Shown here one piece after another: positions 8,329-16,982 of a stretch of DNA of 64,000 bases (positions are counted from its first letter, which is position 1; the number at the start of each line of letters is the position of its first letter). The DNA lies in contig NZ_JACWUN010000017.1 of assembly GCF_014773365.1 (NCBI RefSeq), positions 1 through 64,000 of the forward strand, read 5' to 3'. Position numbers and translations under genes: made by a program. The DNA comes from Pelovirga terrestris. Lineage in GTDB: Bacteria > Desulfobacterota > Desulfuromonadia > Desulfuromonadales > Geopsychrobacteraceae. The notes under the pieces are model-generated. The model saw only the letters and a program-made list of their open reading frames with translations, made no database searches and had not been told where the DNA came from.

Positions 8329-9171
8329 TTGAGTGGTTTTTTTGAGCATTTACCCGCAACAGGTGCCATCTGTGCCCACCGGGGCGCGCGTTCCATCGCT
8401 CCGGAGAATACCCTGCTGGCGTTCGAGGCGGCTCAGCGCAGTGGTGCTCATCTGCTGGAAACCGATGTGCAGATGAGCGCTGATGAACAGCTGGTGCTGT
8501 TTCATGATCGTGGCCTTAAGCGCACCACCAATGTTGCCGATCACCCGGCCTTTGTCGGCAGAGCCCGTAAAGCTCTGACCTCTTTCGCTTACGAAGAATT
8601 GCGGTTGCTCGACGCCGGTAGCTGGTTTTTGCAGCAGGATCCCTTCAAAACACTCGTCCAAAACGAGGTTCCTGCAACCATCACCCAGCAAATTCCTGAG
8701 CAACGAATCCCCTTGCTTAAAGAGGTTCTTGAGCACTGCCGCACGCATGATTTTCCCCTTAATCTGGAAATCAAGGGCAAGCTGCCGCGCGCCAAAATGC
8801 ACCGCCGTCTTGAGTTGCTGGTGGATGAAATCAAGCGCGCCGGATGTGAGGATCTGATCCTGGTATCCTCCTTCGAGCATGACAACCTGCATCTTCTTAA
8901 AACCCTCAGTCCAGCGCTGGCCACAGCGGCTCTGGTCGAAAGAAGCCATCCCCGTCATCTGCTCAACTACCTGCAAGAGCTGCAGGTGGCTGCTTACCAT
9001 CCCCGTCATGATCTGGTTGACGAAAAACTGATCCAATGCCTTGCTGCCGCCGGTATCAAAACCAATATCTGGACAGTTAATGACCCGCAACGCTTTGGTT
9101 TTTTTGCCGCCGCCGGAGCGACCTTTATCTGTACCGACTGGCCGCAGACCATGGCGTCACCAGCGCTGTAG
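8329..9171 (+). CDS. Glycerophosphodiester phosphodiesterase family protein
   Basis: A 280-residue GDPD-type TIM barrel. It contains the family motifs HRGARSIAPENT near the N-terminus, LETDVQ and the metal/catalytic FHD, later NLEIKGK and VSSFEHDNL, and the closing INIWTVNDP-like NIWTVNDPQ with TDWP. It should hydrolyse glycerophosphodiesters to glycerol-3-phosphate and an alcohol. There is no signal peptide, so it is probably cytoplasmic. The start is a TTG at 8329 preceded by CCGGAG (8316-8321); no ATG fits and the TTG is a judgement. It stands alone between the PepSY gene and the Ehr operon. Confidence 0.88.
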   Translation: MSGFFEHLPATGAICAHRGARSIAPENTLLAFEAAQRSGAHLLETDVQMSADEQLVLFHDRGLKRTTNVADHPAFVGRARKALTSFAYEELRLLDAGSWFLQQDPFKTLVQNEVPATITQQIPEQRIPLLKEVLEHCRTHDFPLNLEIKGKLPRAKMHRRLELLVDEIKRAGCEDLILVSSFEHDNLHLLKTLSPALATAALVERSHPRHLLNYLQELQVAAYHPRHDLVDEKLIQCLAAAGIKTNIWTVNDPQRFGFFAAAGATFICTDWPQTMASPAL

Positions 9172-9264
9172 CCCCTGCCGGGGCACAGGGTTGCTCAGCC
9201 GCCGGCGCCGACTGTTTATCAGATTACCCCACCCCAAAAAGTGTTAAAAGTTTGAAAACATCCA

Positions 9265-9320
9265 TTGACAATGGTGACAATTGAGCATTATATGTCCAAA
9301 GATGTCACATGAAATGACAT
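9265..9320 (+). promoter_or_regulatory. Sigma-70 promoter and TGTCA/TGACA operator before the Ehr operon
   Basis: TTGACA (9265-9270) and TTATAT (9288-9293) are separated by 17 bases, a good sigma-70 match. Just downstream an inverted repeat ATGTCA (9302-9307) ... TGACAT (9315-9320) lies in the leader, and half-sites GTGACA/TTGACA recur in the promoter. The repeat is a candidate binding site for the HTH regulator encoded first in the operon; that pairing is inference. Confidence 0.6.
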
Positions 9321-9338
9321 AAGTCGTATGGAGGAGTG

Positions 9339-10016
9339 ATGAATCTTTCAGTCAAGGATGCGGCCAAACTGCTTGCGGTTGCAGAAAAAACTATTTATCG
9401 CTGGATTAAACAGGACATTGTTCCTGCCTATAAAATAAACGAAAATTATCGTTTTAATCGCGCCGAGCTGCTGGAATGGGCGACCTCGCGCCGGATGGGG
9501 GTGTCGGTGGAGGCTTTTAACGAACCGGAAACCGTTGCTCAACCCTTGCCTGCGTTGAGCGAAGCGTTGGAGAGCGGCGGGATTTTTTATCGAGTTGGTG
9601 GTGACACCAGAAAAAAGGTGTTGCTGGATGTTGTTAATCATTTACGTCTGCCCGATGAGGTTGACCGCGACTATCTCTTCAGGGTGTTGCTGGCACGAGA
9701 AAAAATAGCCAGTACCGCCGTCGGCAATGGTATTGCTTTTCCGCACCCGCGCAACCCGGTTCTGCTTCATGTCACCAGGCCGACCGTTACCCTTTGCTTT
9801 CTCGACAATCCGGTTGATTTTCACGCTCTTGACGGTCTGCCGGTAAGGATTCTCTTTACCTTGATCACACCAACCTTGCGTTCTCATCTGCATCTGCTGT
9901 CAAATCTGGCGTTTGTCTTGAAAAACAAGAATTTCGAGCAGGTCATTCAGAATCAGGGCAGCCGGGAAGAAATTGTCGCGGCACTCCGGCTGGCCGAACA
10001 GAAGCTGGTGCTCTGA
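9339..10016 (+). CDS. HTH-PTS EIIA-like (PtsN-type) regulator of the Ehr operon
   Basis: A 225-residue two-domain protein. Residues 1-50 are an excisionase/MerR-like helix-turn-helix (VKDAAKLLAVAEKTIYRWIK). Residues about 70-220 are a PTS EIIA domain of the nitrogen type, with the phospho-histidine motif GIAFPHPRNP. GGAGGAG precedes ATG 9339; a GTG at 9336 overlaps that site and is less likely. The stop overlaps the ATG of the next gene by one base, so it is the first gene of the operon. It probably senses phosphotransfer state and controls the complex behind it. DNA binding and phosphorylation are inferred from the domains. Confidence 0.85.
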   Translation: MNLSVKDAAKLLAVAEKTIYRWIKQDIVPAYKINENYRFNRAELLEWATSRRMGVSVEAFNEPETVAQPLPALSEALESGGIFYRVGGDTRKKVLLDVVNHLRLPDEVDRDYLFRVLLAREKIASTAVGNGIAFPHPRNPVLLHVTRPTVTLCFLDNPVDFHALDGLPVRILFTLITPTLRSHLHLLSNLAFVLKNKNFEQVIQNQGSREEIVAALRLAEQKLVL

Positions 10017-12007
10017 TGGCCGAATTATGGCTGCTATCCTTGCTGCTGCCGGTATTCGGTGCCCTCCTGGTTCTGCCTTTGTGTCGTTACGCAACCTTGA
10101 GCGCCGGGATTGCTGCTGTGACGACCGTGCTGGCGGCGATTCCCGGTGTGTACGTCGCCATGTCCCTGCTGAACGGTCAACCGCCCATTTCCATTGCTTA
10201 TGCCTGGTCATTGCCCGGTGGTGCTTTGCAGATTGACGTTGACGCAGTGAGCGCATTTTTTCTGTTGCCGGTGTTTATTCTGTCCCCGTTGTGTGCCATT
10301 TACGGTGGTGCCTATCTGCACCAGGTTAAGGGAAAGTTGCTGGGAGTTCATTGGGCTTTTTTTCTGCTGCTGGTTGCGTCGATGGTTCTGGTCTTAAGCG
10401 CAGGTCAGGTCTTTCTGTTTTTGGTGGCCTGGGAATTGATGTCATTGACGTCGTTCTTTCTGGTGGCCTTTGATCACCAGAATAAAGAAGTGAAGCAGGC
10501 TGCCTGGGTCTATCTGGTGGCCAGTCACCTCGGGGTCACCTTGTTGCTCGGGTTCTTTCTCTATAGCAGTCAATGGAGTGGCAGTCTGTTCTTCTCTGAC
10601 TTTGAGGCGCTAAGGGCAATCCCCCAGCACCAGGCGACAGGGCTGTTTCTGCTGGCGGTGGCGGGTTTTGGCATCAAGGCCGGGTTGTTCCCTTTTCACG
10701 TCTGGTTGCCGGAAGCTCACCCGGCGGCTCCCAGCCACGTGTCGGCGCTGATGTCGGCGGTCATGGTTAACCTGGGAATCTACGGGATCCTGCGGACTGT
10801 TACCTGGTTGCCGCAAGCCCCCGCCTGGTGGGGGCTGTTGCTGGCCGGATTCGGCATTGCAGGGGCGCTGTACGGCATTGCCCTGGCCGCCGTTCAGCAG
10901 GATATCAAGCGCTGTCTGGCCTATTCCACGGTGGAAAATGTCGGGATCATTTTTGTCGGTCTCGGTGTGGGAATCTATGCCGTCGCCGCAGGTTTTTCCG
11001 CCGTCGCCCTGCTCGCTTTTGCCGGAGCGCTATTACATCTGTGGAACCATTCGTTGTTTAAGGGGATGCTGTTTCTCGGCGCCGGGAACCTGGTACACGC
11101 AACCGCTACGCGCAACATGAATCAGTTAGGTGGCTTAATGAAGCGCCTGCCTGCCACCTCGATGCTGCTGATCGGCGGCAGTGTCGCGATTACCGCGTTG
11201 CCACCGTTCAACGGTTTTATTAGTGAGTGGCTGATCTACCTGGGCTTACTCCACGGTGGACTGGAGATGCCACGGGCCATGGGGCTGCCGCTGTTGCTCC
11301 TGGTGAGTCTGCTGGCGCTGGTTGGTGCAATGGCCATCCTGGTGTTTGTCCGGTTGGTGGGAATTTCTGTATTGGGCAATCCGCGTTCGGCAGCGGCAGC
11401 TAGTGCCCATGAAGGGAGCATCTTGCTGCTGGCACCTCCCGCTATTTTGTTGGCTGGTTGTGTGCTGATCGGACTCAATCCGTTGCCGGTGCTGGATCTG
11501 CTCAGGGCTCCTGTGGTGTTGTTGATCAAAACGGAGTTGCTGCCGATGCTGACGCTGACCGCATTTACCGGGCTGGGTCGGGGGGTCTGGTTGCTGTTGG
11601 CGTTGATTGCCGGCATGGCCTTGTTGTTTTTTGTGCAACGTCACCGCCATCCTGCTGTCGTCGCAGCAACCTGGGGCTGTGGCTTTGCCCTGCCGAATAA
11701 TCGCATGTCCTACAATGCCACGGCTTTTAGCGAGCTTGCTCACAATCATTTGCTGCCGCGTACCCTGCGCCCGGAAGTTGTAACCGCGCCGGTAACCACA
11801 TTTTTTCCTCAGGCAGTACAGCTGTCGCAACAGTCATCCGATCCGGTTCTGAATCGTCTGCTGCAACTGTTTTTCACCAGGATAGCAAATCTGTGTCAAC
11901 GGTTGCGCTGGTTTCAGCAGGGGCGTTTGCCGATTTATCTGCTCTATATTTTTCTGACCTGTATTGGCCTGATGGTCTGGTCGCTTCGGGTTTTTGGGGG
12001 AGGTTGA
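10016..12007 (+). CDS. Ehr complex antiporter-like membrane subunit 1 (HyfB/NuoL type)
   Basis: A 663-residue, highly hydrophobic protein of the Mrp-antiporter/NuoL-HyfB family (HyfB about 670 residues). It keeps the channel residues: the Glu in FLVAWELMSLTSFFLVAFD and the Lys in GFGIKAGLFPFHVWLPEAHP, followed by APSHVSALMSAVMVNLGIYG. It should be one proton or sodium pumping module of a membrane-bound oxidoreductase. It begins on the last base of the regulator stop and is followed two bases later by a second, similar subunit. Both share a conserved internal end (HPAVVAATWGCGFALPNNRM here), so they probably arose by duplication. Confidence 0.9.
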   Translation: MAELWLLSLLLPVFGALLVLPLCRYATLSAGIAAVTTVLAAIPGVYVAMSLLNGQPPISIAYAWSLPGGALQIDVDAVSAFFLLPVFILSPLCAIYGGAYLHQVKGKLLGVHWAFFLLLVASMVLVLSAGQVFLFLVAWELMSLTSFFLVAFDHQNKEVKQAAWVYLVASHLGVTLLLGFFLYSSQWSGSLFFSDFEALRAIPQHQATGLFLLAVAGFGIKAGLFPFHVWLPEAHPAAPSHVSALMSAVMVNLGIYGILRTVTWLPQAPAWWGLLLAGFGIAGALYGIALAAVQQDIKRCLAYSTVENVGIIFVGLGVGIYAVAAGFSAVALLAFAGALLHLWNHSLFKGMLFLGAGNLVHATATRNMNQLGGLMKRLPATSMLLIGGSVAITALPPFNGFISEWLIYLGLLHGGLEMPRAMGLPLLLLVSLLALVGAMAILVFVRLVGISVLGNPRSAAAASAHEGSILLLAPPAILLAGCVLIGLNPLPVLDLLRAPVVLLIKTELLPMLTLTAFTGLGRGVWLLLALIAGMALLFFVQRHRHPAVVAATWGCGFALPNNRMSYNATAFSELAHNHLLPRTLRPEVVTAPVTTFFPQAVQLSQQSSDPVLNRLLQLFFTRIANLCQRLRWFQQGRLPIYLLYIFLTCIGLMVWSLRVFGGG

Positions 12008-12008
12008 G

Positions 12009-13979
12009 ATGCCCTGGTTGCTGACGGCAGTGGCTCTAGCCGGACTGTCCGGCGTTCCCGGGCTGTTTATGAATCGCTATGGCAGTGGCGGTGAGCGGAT
12101 CGCTTGTGCTTTGATCGTTGCTGCCGCACTCTGCGGCCTCGGCGCCGTCGTCCAGGTTTTTTATGATGGTGATCCGTTGCTGCTGGCTTGGTCGTGGAAC
12201 ATTCCCGGCGCAGCTTTTATTGTGCGTCTGGACGCTCTGGCAGCATTTTTCCTGATGCCTCTGTGCCTGGTCGCGGCAGCGGGGGCCATTTACGGACTGA
12301 TGTATATGGCCCAATCCCACCACCCTGAAAACGGCAGACAGTTCCGCTTATTTTATGGCCTGGTAGTGGCAGCAGTGATGCTGGTGGTCTGTGCCGGCAA
12401 CAGCTTGTTATTTCTTTTTGCCTGGGAGTTGATGGCGGTTTCCGGATTTTTTCTGATCACTGCGGACGATCAATTGGAAGAGGCCCGCAAGGCGGGTTTT
12501 GTTTATCTGGCGGCCTCCCACACCGGCGTTTTGGCCCTGCTCGCCATGTTCGTGTTGCTGGAACAGGGCAGCGGATCTTTTACTTTCCCAGCCGCTGGCC
12601 TGTTGGTTGCTCAAGGCGGGTCGGCGGCGGCGATATTTCTGTTGGGCCTGTTCGGTTTCGGGCTGAAGGCCGGTTTGATCCCGCTGCATATCTGGCTGCC
12701 TGCCGCCCACGCTGCCGCGCCGAGTCACGCGTCGGCCCTGCTGTCCGGTGTGATGATCAAGACCGGTATTTACGGACTGATGCGTCTGACCTCCTTTTTC
12801 AGTGAGATTCCCTTCTGGTGGGGAGGCTCCTTGCTGGCGCTGGGGGCCCTGTCGGCGGTGTTCGGGGTGGTTCTGGCCCTGGCACAACATGATATCAAAC
12901 GCTTGCTGGCTTACCACAGTGTTGAAAATATCGGCATCATCGCGCTAGGTCTCGGCATGGCCCTGGTTGGCCGCAGTCTGGCAGAGCCCCTGCTGGTGAT
13001 GCTTGGTTTGGGGGGTGCCTTGTTACACGTCGTCAATCACGGGTTGTTTAAATCATTACTGTTTTTAAGTGTCGGCTCCGTGGTTCAGGCAACAGGGACG
13101 CGTGATCTCAGCCAATATGGCGGTTTATCAAAGCATCAACCGCTGACGGCTTTGTTGTTTCTGGGCGGCGCGGTAGCGATCAGCGGATTGCCACCTTTTA
13201 ATGGATTTATCAGCGAGTGGTTGATTTACACGGGTGTTTTTTCCAGCGCCGGGAAAGATGTTGGCGGTGGCATAGCCATTCTGCTGATTGCCCCGGTGCT
13301 GGCGCTGACCGGGGCCCTGGCCCTGGCCTGCTTCGTCAAGGTTTTCGGCATGACCTTTCTGGGCCATCCCCGCAGTGACGCTGTCGTGCAGGCCAAGGAG
13401 GCACCGGCATTGATGCTGGCGCCGATGATGGTGCTGTTGGGCTTTTGTGCCTGGATCGGGTTGCTGCCGCAGACGCTGGGCCCGTTGTTGCTCAACGCTG
13501 TGGGCAGCTGGAACAGCGCAGCCCTGGAAATGCCGACAGCCTTGCCGCTGCAGTCATTGACCAATATCAGTGTTTTTGCCTGGGTGCTATTGCTGACCTG
13601 TGGTGTGTCGATCTGGTGGTTACAGCGCCGCCGGCACCATGTGGTGCGCAGCCTGGGGACTTGGGGCTGTGGTTATCAGCTACCAAATCAACGCATGCAA
13701 TACAGTGCCGGCTCCTTTGCCGACACAATAGTCGCACTGTTCCACTTCGGACTCTGGACCCGGCGCCATGGCGGGCAGGCCCGCGGACTGTTTCCCGTCG
13801 GCGAGCATTTGACTTGCCACACGCCGGATATCGTTCTGGATCGGGCGATAATACCGGCAAGTAGCGGTATCAGCTGGTTGTTTGTGCGGTTGCGATCATG
13901 GGTGCAGAACGGACTTTTGGCATTTTATCTGCTCTATATTGCCCTGACGCTGATATTTTTTCTGTTGTGGTTTATGTGA
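12009..13979 (+). CDS. Ehr complex antiporter-like membrane subunit 2 (HyfB/NuoL type)
   Basis: A 656-residue paralogue of the preceding subunit, with the same landmarks: LFAWELMAVSGFFLITADD with the channel Glu, GFGLKAGLIPLHIWLPAAH with the Lys, APSHASALLSGVMIKTGIYG, and the late SLGTWGCGYQLPNQRMQY block. ATG 12009 is chosen because GGGGGAGG stands five bases upstream; the frame continues upstream to 11994 without a better start. Two large NuoL-like subunits in a row, plus a third smaller one downstream, give the complex three predicted pumping channels. It lies in the inner membrane. Confidence 0.9.
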   Translation: MPWLLTAVALAGLSGVPGLFMNRYGSGGERIACALIVAAALCGLGAVVQVFYDGDPLLLAWSWNIPGAAFIVRLDALAAFFLMPLCLVAAAGAIYGLMYMAQSHHPENGRQFRLFYGLVVAAVMLVVCAGNSLLFLFAWELMAVSGFFLITADDQLEEARKAGFVYLAASHTGVLALLAMFVLLEQGSGSFTFPAAGLLVAQGGSAAAIFLLGLFGFGLKAGLIPLHIWLPAAHAAAPSHASALLSGVMIKTGIYGLMRLTSFFSEIPFWWGGSLLALGALSAVFGVVLALAQHDIKRLLAYHSVENIGIIALGLGMALVGRSLAEPLLVMLGLGGALLHVVNHGLFKSLLFLSVGSVVQATGTRDLSQYGGLSKHQPLTALLFLGGAVAISGLPPFNGFISEWLIYTGVFSSAGKDVGGGIAILLIAPVLALTGALALACFVKVFGMTFLGHPRSDAVVQAKEAPALMLAPMMVLLGFCAWIGLLPQTLGPLLLNAVGSWNSAALEMPTALPLQSLTNISVFAWVLLLTCGVSIWWLQRRRHHVVRSLGTWGCGYQLPNQRMQYSAGSFADTIVALFHFGLWTRRHGGQARGLFPVGEHLTCHTPDIVLDRAIIPASSGISWLFVRLRSWVQNGLLAFYLLYIALTLIFFLLWFM

Positions 13980-13990
13980 TGGAGTCAATG

Positions 13991-14905
13991 ATGATCGTCG
14001 GCATGCTTATACATCTTCTATTGCTGCTGCTGTTTGCGCCCTTGCTGGCGGGGATTATAGCCCGTACCAAAGCCCTGTTTGCCGGGCGACGCGGTCAGCC
14101 AGTGTTGCAGCTCTATTTCGATCTGTTGCGCCTGGCACGCAAGGGATCGGTGATCAGTAAAACCACGACCTGGGTGTTTGCGGCAGGTCCGGTGATCGGA
14201 CTGGTGGTGCCGCTGATCGCCGCCTTGATGATTCCTTTTGGTACCCTGCAGGCGCCATTATCTTTTGACGGCGATCTGATTCTGTTTGTTTATTTGTTTG
14301 CCCTGGCGCGTTTTTTTACCGCAGCGGCTGCTCTTGATACCGGATCGAGTTTTGAAGGGATGGGGGCGGCGCGCGAAGTGACTTTCTCCTGCCTGGCGGA
14401 ACCGACTATTATGTTTGCGTTACTGGTGCTGGCCAAATTATCCGGCGGGTTGTCACTCGATATCCTGCTGGGAGATCACTTAAATGCATCCTGGAGAGGC
14501 GGTTCCGGCCCGGCGCTGGGACTGATTCTGGTATGTTTGTTCGTCGTTCTGCTGGTTGAAAATTCGCGCATTCCTTTTGACGATCCCAATACCCATCTCG
14601 AATTAACGATGATCCATGAGGTGATGGTCCTCGATCATAGTGGTCCGGCCTTCGCCATGATTCTCTACGGGGCGGCTCTCAAGCTGATGGTACTGGGTAC
14701 GCTGATCGTGAATCTTGCGCTGCCCTGGGCAACCCCATGGTGGGCTCTTAACCTGTTGCTCTATCTGGCAGGACTGGTGCTGCTGGCAATGTTGATCGGT
14801 ATCGTTGAATCCGTTATGGCGCGACTGCGGCTGGTGCGGATTCCTCAGGTACTGATCGGTACCACCCTGATTTCTGTTTTTGCTCTGGTCCTGGTGCTGC
14901 GTTAA
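13991..14905 (+). CDS. Ehr complex NuoH/HyfC/HycD-like membrane subunit
   Basis: A 304-residue membrane protein of the NuoH-type family (HycD 307 residues). It has LLAGIIARTKALFAGRRGQPVLQ near the N-terminus, AREVTFSCLAEPTIMF in the middle, and the acidic loop ENSRIPFDDPNTHLELTMIHE, which in complex I and hydrogenases contacts the electron-transfer arm. GGAG at 13981-13984 favours ATG 13991; ATGs at 13979 and 13988 are in frame too. The preceding gene ends at 13979. This subunit links redox change in the soluble arm to ion movement in the antiporter-like subunits. Confidence 0.9.
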   Translation: MIVGMLIHLLLLLLFAPLLAGIIARTKALFAGRRGQPVLQLYFDLLRLARKGSVISKTTTWVFAAGPVIGLVVPLIAALMIPFGTLQAPLSFDGDLILFVYLFALARFFTAAAALDTGSSFEGMGAAREVTFSCLAEPTIMFALLVLAKLSGGLSLDILLGDHLNASWRGGSGPALGLILVCLFVVLLVENSRIPFDDPNTHLELTMIHEVMVLDHSGPAFAMILYGAALKLMVLGTLIVNLALPWATPWWALNLLLYLAGLVLLAMLIGIVESVMARLRLVRIPQVLIGTTLISVFALVLVLR

Positions 14906-14917
14906 GGAGAAACCCCG

Positions 14918-15556
14918 ATGACTGATATCAACAGCATCATTCTGCTGGTGGTAATCCTGCTGAACTTTTTCATCCTCGGCAGTGCCAGACTGGTGGCCTG
15001 TATTCGCGCCGTTGCCTTGCAGGGGGCGTTGCTGGCCCTGTTGCCGGTGATCGTTCACGGCTTTTCCCTTCATTCATTAGGACTGGCCGGCGGGGCCTTT
15101 CTGTTTAAGGGGGGGCTGATCCCCTGGTTGTTGTTGCGGGCGATTCGCGAGGTGCGTATCCGCCGCGAGGTCGAGCCCCTGATCAGTCTGGTCGCGACCC
15201 TGTTTCTTGGCGCCATGGCGACGGTGGCAGCGTTTCTGTTTGCCGATCAGTTGCCCCTGATTCATGCTTCTCAGGCGGGGGTCCTGGTTCCAGCATCCCT
15301 GGCCACCATGTTGGCAGGTTTTCTGTTGTTGATGACCCGGCGCAAAGCGATTACCCAGGTGGTCGGTTATCTGATGCTGGAAAACGGCATTTTTATCTTT
15401 GGCGTTCTTCTCTCAACGGCCATGCCGCTGGTCGTCGAAGCTGCGATACTGCTCGATCTGCTGGTGGCCGTGTTTGTTATGGGGATCGTTTTGAATCACG
15501 TCAATCGGGAGTTTTCGTCCATCAATATTGAACGCCTATCGGCACTGAAGGAATAA
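14918..15556 (+). CDS. Ehr complex HyfE-like membrane subunit
   Basis: A 212-residue protein made almost wholly of membrane helices, the size of HyfE (216 residues). It shows the HyfE pattern, including GGAFLFKGGLIPWLLLRAIREV and TQVVGYLMLENGIFIFG; its C-terminal half resembles NuoK. A clear AAGGAGA precedes ATG 14918, and the next gene starts five bases after the stop. It is expected in the membrane arm between the antiporter-like subunits. Confidence 0.88.
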   Translation: MTDINSIILLVVILLNFFILGSARLVACIRAVALQGALLALLPVIVHGFSLHSLGLAGGAFLFKGGLIPWLLLRAIREVRIRREVEPLISLVATLFLGAMATVAAFLFADQLPLIHASQAGVLVPASLATMLAGFLLLMTRRKAITQVVGYLMLENGIFIFGVLLSTAMPLVVEAAILLDLLVAVFVMGIVLNHVNREFSSINIERLSALKE

Positions 15557-15560
15557 CACG

Positions 15561-16982
15561 ATGCTGATCTCTCTGATTCTGATCCCTGTGTGCCTGGCGG
15601 CGCTGTCCCTGGTGTTGCCCTGGCATCAGTTGCGCTCCTGGTTGTTGCCGACGGCCGGAATGATTCAACTGGTACTGGCCGTCCTGGTCGTGCTGGCAAA
15701 ACCGCAGGCGGGTGAGTGGATCGGTCTTGATGCCCTTTCCACTCTGGTGTTGCTGGTCACCAGTATTCTTTATCTGGGCTGCGCATTTTATGCTGTAGAC
15801 TATCTGGCGTTGCGGCAGGATCGCGGTAACCGGATTATTGTTCCTTGTCTGCTGGTTTTCCTGGCGGCTATGTCACTGGCGATTATTTCCCGGCATTTGG
15901 GGCTGATGTGGGTGGCGGTAGAAACGACCACCATCGTCAGTGCCCCGCTGATCTATTACAATCGCAATCGTCTGTCGATCGAGGCGACCTGGAAATATCT
16001 GCTGTTGTGTTCGGTGGGAATTGCTCTGGCGATGCTCGGGATCATGTTTGTTGCTTATTCGGCCGTGGGTGGTCAAGCCGAGGTGAGTCTGCAACTCGAC
16101 TGGTTGCTGGATACGGCGCCGCAGTTGAGCAAGCCCTGGCTGCATGCCGGCTTTATCTTCTTGCTGGTTGGTTACGGAACCAAAATGGGGCTGGCACCAT
16201 TACACAGCTGGAAGCCTGACGCTTATGCCGAATCGCCGGCGCTGGTTGGTGCGTTGCTGGCCGGCGGGTTGACGACGGTTTCTTTTCTGGCGATTCTGCG
16301 CGGCGTACAGGTGATGTCCGCCGCCGGGGATCTGATCATGGCGCAACAGGCGCTGATGGGGTTGGGGTTGTTTTCCATGCTGATTGCCGCGATATTTATG
16401 GTGCGGCAGCCGGATATCAAGCGGATGCTGGCCTATTCATCGGTGGAGCACATGGGCATTCTCGCGCTGGGTGTCGGCATCGGCGGGTTGGCGACCTTTG
16501 GGGCCCTGTTGCACCTGGCCAACAATGCCCTGACCAAGGGCTGCCTGTTTCTCACCGCCGGCAACATTCAGCGATCGTACGCCAGTAAAAATCTCAGAGA
16601 GGTGCGCGGTGCTCTTAGCTGTCTGCCGCTGTCGGCCGGTATTTTCCTGACCGGCTTTCTGGCGATCACCGGGGCGCCGCCTTTTGGTCCTTTTTTGTCT
16701 GAATTTACCATCCTGCGAGGGATTTTTGCCGGTGGCCACCCATGGATAGCGGCGGCGTTTCTGATCCTGCTGGCAACGATCTTTATCGGTATGGGGGCAA
16801 CGGTTCTCTCGGCAACGCAAGGGGAATCTCCACAGGTTTCTGCACAGTTTCGTGATCGCTTGCTGCTGGTTGCGCCGCCGTTGCTGTTGTTGGCGTTGGT
16901 CCTCTGTCTGGGAATTTATATGCCTGATCCGCTGAAAGAGTTGTTGGACGCCGGGGTTGCGTTACTGGAGGTGACCTCATGA
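15561..16982 (+). CDS. Ehr complex antiporter-like membrane subunit 3 (HyfF/NuoN type)
   Basis: A 473-residue antiporter-like subunit (HyfF about 526 residues). It has the channel Glu in LMWVAVETTTIVSAPLIYYN and the Lys in VGYGTKMGLAPLHSWKPDAY, followed by ESPALVGALLAGG and DIKRMLAYSSVEHMGI. It overlaps the start of the large-subunit gene by four bases (ATGA), which suggests coupled translation. In hydrogenase-4 and formate hydrogenlyase-like complexes HyfF sits next to HyfE and HyfG, exactly as here. Confidence 0.9.
   Translation: MLISLILIPVCLAALSLVLPWHQLRSWLLPTAGMIQLVLAVLVVLAKPQAGEWIGLDALSTLVLLVTSILYLGCAFYAVDYLALRQDRGNRIIVPCLLVFLAAMSLAIISRHLGLMWVAVETTTIVSAPLIYYNRNRLSIEATWKYLLLCSVGIALAMLGIMFVAYSAVGGQAEVSLQLDWLLDTAPQLSKPWLHAGFIFLLVGYGTKMGLAPLHSWKPDAYAESPALVGALLAGGLTTVSFLAILRGVQVMSAAGDLIMAQQALMGLGLFSMLIAAIFMVRQPDIKRMLAYSSVEHMGILALGVGIGGLATFGALLHLANNALTKGCLFLTAGNIQRSYASKNLREVRGALSCLPLSAGIFLTGFLAITGAPPFGPFLSEFTILRGIFAGGHPWIAAAFLILLATIFIGMGATVLSATQGESPQVSAQFRDRLLLVAPPLLLLALVLCLGIYMPDPLKELLDAGVALLEVTS

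Noticed and set aside
9172-9200. GCCCC/GGGGC hairpin after the GDPD gene as terminator
   Set aside because: Five-bp stem, no T-run; too weak to list as a feature.
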